A DNA stretch of 64,000 bases, from positions 21,583,501-21,647,500 of the forward strand of contig OZ005605.1 of assembly GCA_963930655.1 (NCBI GenBank), given 5' to 3'. Source of the stretch: Myrica gale. Its lineage: Eukaryota > Streptophyta > Magnoliopsida > Fagales > Myricaceae. Shown one piece after another: positions 54,963 through 64,000 of the stretch (positions within the stretch are counted from its first letter, which is position 1; each line of letters opens with the position of its first letter). Below the pieces are notes generated by a model, which saw only the letters and a program-made list of their open reading frames with translations, was not told the DNA's origin and ran no database searches. The position numbers were made by a program, and so were the translations under genes.

Positions 54963-57325
54963 ATGGAGTCGGAGAAGAAGAAAGCTGTTGGCGAAGACAT
55001 ATCAGCTGCACAAGCTGTGTTACTCGGGGCTCTAGCTCCCGGCGTCAACGTTCGTACTAGTTCTATAACACATCCCCACGCCTCTGTTTCATCTGGACAC
55101 ATGTGACATGTATCTATGTTTGCAGCCAAATACTGATTCTTTGTTGATTGGGTCCCAGGGTCCCACATGGAATACGTTGAAGGCGGCGTTTGTGCTGTTG
55201 GGTCTGTGCCTTGCTTTGATGTTGGGCTTAGCATTCACTGCAAGTGACTCTTCATTGATACTTCACGTTGCATTCTTGGTTCTAATCACCGTCTCCCTCT
55301 TCCTGCTTCTTAGCTGGTACATTAATTTCTCCCCCTAAAACCCACTTTTCTTTTAAGCATTTCTGCCTACTGTGTTCATATTGTGGAGGGTTTTTATTGT
55401 TGGTTTCTAATTATTGGTTTTTCGTTGAAGATCAAGTGTCTTATTTGATTTTTGGGGTTTTGCTTTAGCTTATGTTTTGTGTGCGTGGTGATGGGTGATG
55501 CAGTGCCTTAATTAGTGACTACGATAGGATGTACTCATTTTGCAACTTAATGCTCTGTTATGCCAAATAACTTGTGCAGGAAACTGATTTACGTTCATTT
55601 CAGCCTAGTTTTTTTTGCGACTTAATTTATTATAAATGCCATAATTTCAAGGTGAAGGGCTCTGTAACTTTTTTTTTTAATCTACTGTAACTTTTTTTTT
55701 TAATCTAGAACTTGTTGAAATGGTTGAAGTTGGGCCAAACTGACAGAATTCTTTAAATTTATGATGTGACTGCTCTTCGGATCAGTGGGAAACTCGGTTC
55801 TTTAAAAGAGTCAGGTGCTTTCTTAATTGTTCTCATGCCAGCTGATCTGAACTTGTTGGGGTTTACTTCGGAGTTGGAACTTCTTTTTTCTAAAATGGGG
55901 TACGTACGAGTGAAACTACCGAATTGAGTTTGAAGCTGCACCATTACGGTTGACATTTGCGTCATTGCTATTTCCCCATTGAATTTATTTCCGAATCTGT
56001 GTTCGGAAGTATATTGTAACTCAACTACTAAGTTAAAAGAAGTTGCTCTGTTTTTGTGACGGCCATTCTTAAATGTGTGGTAGGTGATATTGATAAACTT
56101 TGTACATGACTTCATCTGATAAAATGGTTAGAGGTCATCACCTCCTTAGCTTTAGTGATTGGTGTACCATAATCTGGGCATGTTCTCTTTTCTCTTTGTG
56201 GGGTGAAGCCATGAAGGGGACCTATGCTTATTTGAAGAACGAAAATACTCCTTAGTTAAGTTATAGATTTGACTTGACTCAAGTTTTTAGTGTATTATAT
56301 TTTTTGATATATCTTTAGGAAGTTAAATGGCGTAGCGTTGCTTTTGTTCTCTCTTATCGTGAGACTAGACGGATTGTCGGTACATAAGCAACATTCGTTT
56401 ATCCAGTAAAGAATAAGGATAATCTAGATCTGCTCTTTAGAGGCCCAAGCTTTAATAAGTTAATATGTCCCCAACTCCTGCCACAATCTTTGGGGAATAC
56501 TTTAGGTAAAGAGAGATCATACCATGTCTTATAGCATGAATTAAGCCTGCTGGATGTGAAGCTTGGCCTGTCTAGAATGGTAAGTCATAAACTCATCTTG
56601 CCTGCCTTCATTGTCATGGCTTTCACTATCATTTCTTATATCTTAGTTTGTTTTGCTGTTAAAGCATGACGCTATGCTTGTTCGGCCATTATATCTTAAA
56701 TCTTATCTTGTTATGCTTTTAAGTGTGGTGCTATGCTTATTTTGGGCTTAAAATTTCTTCTGTGATTTCCTGTATTCGGTTCCACTAAAGGATTAGTCAA
56801 CAGAAATTTCTGTTCTGGTCCATAGAAATTGTGATGAGTTTAATAAATGTGTAGAAGATTATTCTTTAGGGTATTTTGAAGGACATAATGCTATATATCT
56901 CAGAGGGCTGCTAAGGCGTATGCGTATTTATTTAGGTAATGAATGTTCAGCTAGCTGCATTTCTGAAGTGCCAATTGTTGCCATTTTGGTGGTTTCTATG
57001 TCTGCTGTTCTTGAAAGTTTTGAAAAAGTTATATATAAAACCGTTGGAAGAATTTGATTCAGATATTACCGAACCTTATCATTCATTAGCACAAGTTGAG
57101 AGGCATGTTAAGATTTGTTATTGTGTTCGTGAAAGCCATTTGGATGAATTTCATATATTAGCAAGAGTTGTTGAAATTTAATATTCTGAGGCTTCTTCTG
57201 TGAATCGTGGTTGGATTTTCTGCAGGTTTCTTGCACAGACTGGTTTGGTTTCAGTTGAACACCAAATGCAGGAGATGGACCTGGTGCCAAATGACAGTTC
57301 AGAGAGGAGTAGAAAGGACAAATAA
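54963..57325 (+). CDS. VMA21-like V-ATPase assembly membrane protein
   Basis: Three exons: 54963-55049, 55126-55316 and 57226-57325. All borders are GT-AG and the product is 125 residues. Exon 1 gives a short soluble N-terminus (SAAQAVLLGALAPGVN). Exon 2 gives two membrane helices, LKAAFVLLGLCLALMLGLAF and ILHVAFLVLITVSLFLLLSW. Exon 3 gives FLAQTGLV and a polar tail ending RKDK. Two helices around a short loop are the VMA21 layout. The RK pair at positions -4 and -3 resembles a dibasic ER-retrieval signal. VMA21 proteins work in the ER to assemble the V0 sector of the V-ATPase. Intron 2 is long (1.9 kb) and holds no gene. The first donor (AAC|GTTCGT) is weak but keeps the frame. Retaining intron 2 would stop after seven residues. 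Confidence 0.85.
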
Positions 57326-59960
57326 TTGTCTCTCTTACAGAATTACAAGCAAATACATCAACCTGTTTGGGAAGAAAGAACTTTAAGAGGATACTTAATA
57401 ACAATTCAAATGGGACACAGGTACAATTCTGAGGCTTTCTTTTCAGCGAGGAATGAGAAGATAGGGTTTAAGGCCGAAAGAATGATGAGCAAATGACGGC
57501 ACTTCTTCCATTGTGTCTCAAGAATTGATGGGAGTCGTCACATCTGTCAATCACTCTTCGCTTTCTTCTCCTTATGTTTGCTCTTTTTATGTTGATGAAG
57601 CAGAAACACGAGCAGCAGGGGAACTGAAACATGAGCTTCATTTCTTTGGTGTTATGATGATTTTCAATTGTTTGGACGATGTTATTTATAGAGAGCTCCA
57701 GCCTTATTTGTATCCCTTTTCTTTTGCCTTTATTCCTCTTCGCCTTTGGATGCTATTCCTGTTTCTCACAGATAAGAAATGCCTAACTTCTCCATTCCAT
57801 TCTCGTTGCCAATAGCGTGCCTTGATACTTATTTGGTGGGACATGTTGCAACTTGTACATATATTGTTTACTTATTAAGAAAAATGTGGTTTCTTTTGTC
57901 TTTCTTTTCTCAGTAGAATAGATTTCTTGGGGCAAAAGTTGCACATCACTTCAGAAACTGAAATCAATCAGGTCAGTTGGGCCACCTCAAAGCTAGTCAT
58001 CTTTATTCTCCTATGTTGCCGTTTGAAGTGCCCTCCTCTCCATCCACCCAACACACCCTCCTCTTCCCACTCCCACCCCCAAAAATATGTGATGGTTGAC
58101 CGAGTGATCTGCTTCAGTATTTGAGTGCTCATTGATCTTTAATGTGGATGTTTCTTGGTTCAGTGTGCAGTGCATTAGAGTAATAATTTATTGGTTGAAG
58201 TCGCAAGCCTCTCAATAGAACAATGGTGTCCCGGTTTAAGCTATTGTCTACCGCGAGACATCAATAGAGCAGATTGCATTACCTATTTTTCTCTTTTATT
58301 TTTCTTGGCGAGCAGATTGCATTACCTGCTTAACCTGATTCAGATCCAATATGTATCCCTTCAAAAAATGAAAGCCGACAAATGAACACCAAAAACCAAA
58401 ACCTGTGAGGGATAATTTGATACGGTCCCCCATGATGTCGACAAAAGCTGCTCTTTTTTTCTTTTGGGGATTGCATGTGTGTTTGTGCGCCCGAGAGGTG
58501 CTTTTGCCTGCACAATCGCCAATGCTTGGCGTATGTTTTGTTGTCTAAGGCTTCTGGGACCGCAGGGGCTAATTCTACCTCTTGGAGTCAAATTAATTTC
58601 TCTTGGGCTTTCTTCGTTTTCTTTATTTTTTTAAGATTCTTTTAAATTTTAAAATTTTAAAATCTAACATATTTTTAATAAAATTAACATCACTTAAAAA
58701 TTTTTAAAATACAAAAAATTCTCAAAAAGACATTTTAACCTAACATCACCTAAGATTTCTCCAATATCTGTTGCTGCCAGTAAAATGCTCTAACTTACAA
58801 GTCCCGAATTTATTGGATCAAAGATTTCTATAGTTTGGTATAAGCCTATAATTTAGGTGGGGTTAATTTCAAAATTTTGAGTTGATAAAAAAAGTTATAA
58901 AATAATCTCTCTCATCAAATCATATTTTTCTACTATAGTAAATATAAAAAATTCATTTAAATCTTCTCTTCACCTTTTAACTTCAATACTCCATAATTTT
59001 GACCACTTTAAAATTTTAGCACACAAACACCACTTAGAAGAAGAAAGTTAATACTTATTTACACAACAAGTGGAAGGGAACAAGGGAGAAAATTGAATAT
59101 GTAAATTTTAGCACACAAACACCACTTCGAAGAAGAAAGTTTTTTTTATGTAAATTGAATATGTATTTTCTTGCAAATTTGTGTTATGGAGTAAATTACT
59201 TATGTATTAGCAGTCCATTCTGGATTATAATTTTCTTTAATTTCCTACCTGAATTGTACCGTATAATTTGGAGAGAGATATACACAACAAGTGGATTTTA
59301 CACCATAAAGTCTAACTTTTGTGTTTATTTATTTCTGAATTACACATATAAAAAATTGTAAAGAATCTTGATTAGTCTATTCTAATAGAATAGACATGAT
59401 ACAAATCTTTTTTATATATTAATTGTAATTAAAAAAGAAGAAGTTATTAATTAGGACCCACTAATTTTTATTTCTCGTCCGTCTCTCTTTTCCATTACAT
59501 ATTAAAAATAATGCCACTTTTGTTAGTTCTTTTTCCCTTCCAATGATTTATCTTCCCTGTAGGAAAAGAAGAAAAAACCAACAAATAGTTTATGTTTTTA
59601 TTTTTCTTTGTTGAAAATTATTGGAGTACATGCCCCCGCATTTATCTCATGGTGTGTTAGTGGGTTAAAAAAACTATTTTTAAAATTTAATGTCAATTGG
59701 TTACCTTAAACTATCATCCCCCACCCCCAACCAAAAAAAAAATTGATTACTATCATAGCCAAAAGGGCAAAAAAGGAAAATCAGATACCCTTACCAATGA
59801 CTTGGCACTGTACTATTGCCGAAATTGAAAAAATAAAATAAAAAAAGAAAAGAAGAAAGAAAGAAAGATGCTCATGCAACGTATATGAGCGGCCCCACAA
59901 GGAGTCCGTACACCCTCACCGTACTCGAGCTGCTCCATCTCAACGGAGCCAGAGGCGCAC
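57326..59960. other. VMA21-like 3' region and intergenic DNA
   Basis: A 100-codon frame at 57513-57815 lies just after the VMA21-like stop and is probably its 3' untranslated region or chance. A family B remnant lies at about 58625-58752 (AAAATTAACATCACTTAAAA). A CA-containing microduplication (CACACAAACACCACTT at 59020 and about 59112) follows the MITE at 58856. No other gene is seen. Confidence 0.45.
58856..59033. mobile_element. MITE, family A, TTA target site
   Basis: 178 bp with ends GGTGGGGTTAATTTC and GTGGTGTTTGTGTGC (reverse complement), flanked by TTA at 58853-58855 and 59034-59036. Diverged body in inverted orientation. Confidence 0.7.
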
Positions 59961-59964
59961 ATGG

Positions 59965-59971
59965 TATATAA
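59965..59971 (+). promoter_or_regulatory. TATA box of the LEUNIG-like gene
   Basis: TATATAA about 350 bp before the start codon, followed by a CT-rich leader (CTCTCTCTCTCTCT at about 60109-60122) that is common in plant 5' untranslated regions. Inferred from position. Confidence 0.5.
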
Positions 59972-60317
59972 TGACCCTCAAACACTCACTCTGTAAAGAA
60001 AACGAATTCTGTTTTGCTTGTCCCTTTTCTTTTCGTTTCGCTTTTGCATGGCACTGTCACTCTCTGCTTAGGTAGGTCAGGTGCCCGACCCGGCCTACTC
60101 TCCCCTCCTCTCTCTCTCTCTCTGAAGCGCAAGTGCGTTAGGGTCACTAGAATTGCATATACTTCTTTCGGTGAATCTCCGTCTGGGTATTCGTGTTTTC
60201 ATCCAGTTTTTTTTTAGTGTATGAGCCCAACTTCACTTTATTTTCGGTTTCTCATTTCTTTCTTTTCGGTGAAGGAGGGCGAAGGTGGCGTGTAGGGAAA
60301 ACAAAAAAAATTAAATT

Positions 60318-63190
60318 ATGGCTTCAGGTGATGATTGGGATGCTGAGAATATGTGAGTTTCTTTGCTTCAGTGCTGCTTTACACTTTGGTGTATGTCCGG
60401 GTTACTTTTTGTGTTTGGCTGTTTTGTGACTGGGACGCTCAATTTGTATCTATCTGATTTGATGCGGGTATAGGTTTAAGTTGTATTTGCATGATTACAT
60501 GGTGAAAAGGAAGATGACTAGAACTGCTGCAATTTTCGGAAAGGAGGCCAATGTTTGTCGCAGTCCTGTTGGTAATTTTCTCTCCTTATGTGCTTTAACT
60601 TTATATGTATTTTTCGGTTGTACCTTATTTAAATATGCGTGTAATAGCAAAATAAAATTATCTAATAGTCACTAAGATGGACTACCGGCGTTGATTTTGG
60701 TAGTACGATTGTAACTGCCATTACTTCGTTCTATTCTTCGTTGCTCGACTGTTTGCCGCTCAATTTTGTTGCTAACGTCTTTAACTTTCTTTGTCATCTT
60801 CCTTAAGAACTGAAAACGTTAGGGATATCTGTTCAATGTCTATCCTTGAGTTATGAAATTGTGCTTTGAATATTGGTCATGAAAAGTGGTTTCACTCTGT
60901 TTTCTCGAGGCTCGTTACTCTGGATTGCATTATTCCTCAAGGGCCTTTTGTATGCTTACACTATAACGAGTAATTGATTCTTTGTTTATCGGAAATGTGA
61001 AATTTTTGTTTACAGTGATTGATTCTACTGAAGGATTCTTATACGAATGGTGGTCAGTATTTTTTGACGTATATGTCTCTAGGCAACTGACGCATCAGCT
61101 GGCCAAGGCAGAGTCCTCGGTTAAGGTGATAGTTGGTTGAATTTAGGCAAATTTCCATTGATATTTTCGCAACATGGTGTATTCTAGGTGGCTCCATGCC
61201 TTTTCAGGTTCCACAGATGACAGAGAATGATCAACAAAAGATACATACAACAGTGCCACAGTTCGCAATGAATCAGCGCAGGCCTAGACAGTTACCTGTA
61301 ATTACAGGCAATGATACGATGCTAGGGCAATCACCTGCTTGTCTGTTGGCAGCAAAAACGAATGAGGAAGAACGTCTTAGGTATCCAATTGGAACCTTTG
61401 AGCCCTGTTTCTGTCCCCTTGATGTGAATAAACTGAGTTTCCAAAAGCCAGTTGCAATCAGTTCAAGATACTTCTGACATATGTTTGTAGCTTCATATGA
61501 TATCAAGTGACGTGAGCGGGACTGGGGAGGCTTACTTAGACAGTTTTTAAGCCTCCCGTTCCCATGTAGTGCATTAGACCTTATCGCTTCACATGAATTG
61601 AAATGTCTCGTAGATCTTTTTTATTCACTTAAAGGTTACAGTCCTTTGGTCCATGGCTTTTTAAGATTAGATACAGGTTGACAGGAATCCTGCGAGAAAT
61701 TATTTCCCTCACATCAAGACGATGGCAAACATGTTTTTTTTTTTTATCGATGGCAAACATGGTTGTTGTTACTCTTAGTTGGCTTATCATACATATGGAG
61801 GGGATTTTAACCTTTTCCTTCCGTCATTTTATTGCTGATGTTTCAGCCATCCACAGCAGCAAACTCGCAAGCTGGCTCAAAAGCAGGTTGTGAGATCATG
61901 GTCAAACCTATTTAAACATTCTCATGAAAATTCCAATCTGCTAGAACTTCTTTGAGGATTAATTGACTGGTGGTGCAGGGCAATTGGAATGAAATTAGCA
62001 TAGAGAAAACTGTACCCAATGAGCCCGTGCTATATGGAATATCAGACGCCAAATCCCCAATAACTGGACCACATGATGCAGGTGCTGGTTATATCTTACT
62101 TTCTAGATGTGCATTTATTTGGTAAATCTTGGGGTTCAGCTTAGCCAATCTCCTACTTTTTTTCAGTTCTACAAATCTCAGTTATGTGGAATCGACTGTA
62201 TAAAAATGTGCGTTGTTTGCTTCTTTTGCTTATTGTGTTTAGGAAGGAACTGCGAGTGAATTTTTTTTTTTTATGTTTTTTCAACCTACTGTGCTATTTT
62301 TTTAAAAGTTTATTGGATCTAACAACAACGCTACAAATTGTAACTTTTTTCTTTCTTTGCCTTTCCTGTTTTCTTTTGGAGAAAAGTTATGTATGCATTT
62401 GTACAAAGCTATGTGCATAGTGAGTTAGTGATGATGAGAGGCTTTATAAGCTTCAATTCTTGTAATCCATCCATGGCAGGTCATGGTTGGCACGATGCCT
62501 TTTAGTATTGGTTGCATCACCTCTTAGTTTCTTTAATTATCTTGGAGTTATTGAGTGATTCCAGGATTCAACTTGGTTACTGATACAGGATAGTTGATGG
62601 TTTTTTAGGTCAATTAGTTTGGTACTTTGGCTCTTTTAAGTTGGGCATAACTCCACAAAAACGGTTGAAAAAAAAATAAAACTAATTAGGAAGCAATCTT
62701 TTTCCCTGGCTCATTTCATTTAATTCATGGTTATAATCATATGATTGTTTAAGCCTAATCTTGAATCTTTGCAGTGAATACTGAGGGAATCAATTCAGCA
62801 CCGCTAAATGGTTGGCCTTTAACAGTAAGTTGTCAGCGCATACCAGTCCCTGAACTCTCAAAGGCACTCCTATGTCCAATATTTTCATGTTATAGATTCC
62901 TTTCAAGCATTAGTTTTTGCATTTCATAGTTCAATCTGCTTAGTATTCTGGTTGTGACTTAACCAATTCACCATGTTTTGGGATGCCTAATATTAAACTC
63001 ATTGTTGCAGGCACCTAACTGTCGACAACAATTTCAGAAATTGACACCAGAATGTCAGAAAGCACTTTTTGCTCAAGTACGTTCTCGTACACAGGGAAAT
63101 CATGCATCCACATTTCCAGGAATCCCTGCCAATTTTGGTAATTCGAATCTGATGTTTCCCACACTTGAATCGGATGTGAAGGATGGACAG
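60318..63190 (+). CDS. LEUNIG-like transcriptional co-repressor, N-terminal exons (runs off window)
   Basis: Eight in-frame exons: 60318-60352, 60474-60571, 61016-61125, 61208-61380, 61847-61886, 61979-62081, 62775-62824 and 63011-63190. They encode 263 residues so far. Residues about 5-70 are a LUFS/LisH domain: WDAENMFKLYLHDYMVKRKM, then VVIDSTEGFLYEWWSVFFDV, very like LEUNIG. After it come polar linker exons and GWPLTAPNCRQQFQKLTPEC, matching the LEUNIG GWPLTG...QLQMLTPQ segment. LEUNIG proteins recruit histone deacetylases with SEUSS adaptors in the nucleus; the C-terminal WD40 repeats are beyond the window. The linker is poor in glutamine compared with LEUNIG itself, so this is probably a shorter LEUNIG-like paralogue. 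No further exon is seen up to 64000. Confidence 0.88.
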
Positions 63191-64000
63191 GTTAGTGTAA
63201 ATATGGCTTTCAAGTTCCAGCTGATTGGTTTCCTTGTTAATGAAAGAAGCTGGAATTGTTATTCGAATTACTATACTTGACAGAGATGCAATCATTCTAG
63301 CCTTATTTCCCATGTTGATGGATTATATCAGATTCTCCACATTTGTGGTGGATAGCAAAATGTTCATCTGACAAGAAAATAGTCCAAAAGCAACAGCAAT
63401 GGTTATCTTAGAAATCTCTTACATTCCAACTCCTGGACATCAGACACTAATCTTGATTAGTCCATAGATAATATTGGTCATATATTATTCCCGGCAATTC
63501 TGCAAAACCTTACTGAAGAATTTCTTTGTACATATAAGTGGATGGACCATGGATCTTAAGTTTACTCAGGGAAACTTGTTTAATTTGTAGAACATCCAAT
63601 CAGCTGAACTAAAGAAGTTGAGATGGCAAGAAAATCCTAGGAAGAGCTTAGACTTGAGATTGATTTAGGTTAATTCTTTATCTTGTTATTGATCCAAATG
63701 CCAGCTGGTCTATGTATGAAAGAAAATTTTAAAAGGAGGAAGGTGACTCATTAAGATTCATAGGTGTTATAGTAGACTTTATATTAAGTTCCGCTTGCTA
63801 TGGCATTCTATATGACAAACAAAAGCAGAAACAATTTATAGAAGGAGTAGCTTGCCTTGTTATGGCTTGGAAACAGCTCTCTTTGGTTATACCCTTGTAT
63901 ATATTCATGAGGACATGATGGTGGCCCAAGAAACTGTCTATTGACGCAGTGAGGAATGACATTGCTCCTATAATGTTATTGAAATATGGCCTTGACAGAT

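Noticed and set aside
57513-57815. 100-codon frame downstream of the VMA21-like gene
   Set aside because: Lies right after the stop codon, most likely 3' untranslated sequence, with no recognised motif.

Overview
This 64 kb window is nuclear DNA from a flowering plant. It has GT-AG introns, plant-only gene families (RALF, VQ, LEUNIG-type LUFS, TIR-NB-ARC, AGP31-type PAC) and AT-rich intergenic DNA full of MITEs. It looks like a eudicot, because a TIR-type NLR is present. I cannot name the species from sequence alone.

Six host genes can be modelled well. They are a single-exon eIF3d gene (9676-11385, +), a His/Pro-rich AGP31-like cell-wall protein with a PAC/Ole e 1 domain (20663-22211, +, two exons), a VQ-motif protein (37475-38260, +), a RALF peptide precursor (42067-42417, -), an SMG7-like/EST1 family gene (49485-53261, +, five exons) and a VMA21-like V-ATPase assembly factor (54963-57325, +, three exons). 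A seventh, a LEUNIG-like co-repressor, starts at 60318 (+) and runs off the right edge after eight recognisable exons. I see no operon-like logic or shared pathway. These are independently transcribed housekeeping, wall/signalling and regulatory genes.

The most striking locus is 23990-27600 (-), a decayed TIR-NB-ARC resistance gene. Its TIR exon starts normally at 27600 and is broken inside the first TIR strand by about 1.1 kb of plastid-like DNA holding pieces of clpP and petA. The TIR reading then resumes at 26408. At the downstream junction the cytochrome f reading and the TIR reading are in the same frame. A separate NB-ARC exon follows at about 25085-23990.

The rest is mostly transposon debris: two related populations of 180-200 bp Tourist/PIF-Harbinger-like MITEs with TTA/TAA-type 3-bp target duplications (about 15 copies), one hAT-type MITE with a perfect 8-bp duplication, several foldback elements, one solo LTR plus a partial relative, and a TRIM-like LTR inside the AGP31-like intron. 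There are also recent local duplications (45281/46186, 47131/47201, 28344/28637) and unusually long C or G runs. I found no tRNA, rRNA, CRISPR or bacterial-type feature, and no convincing new multi-gene system.
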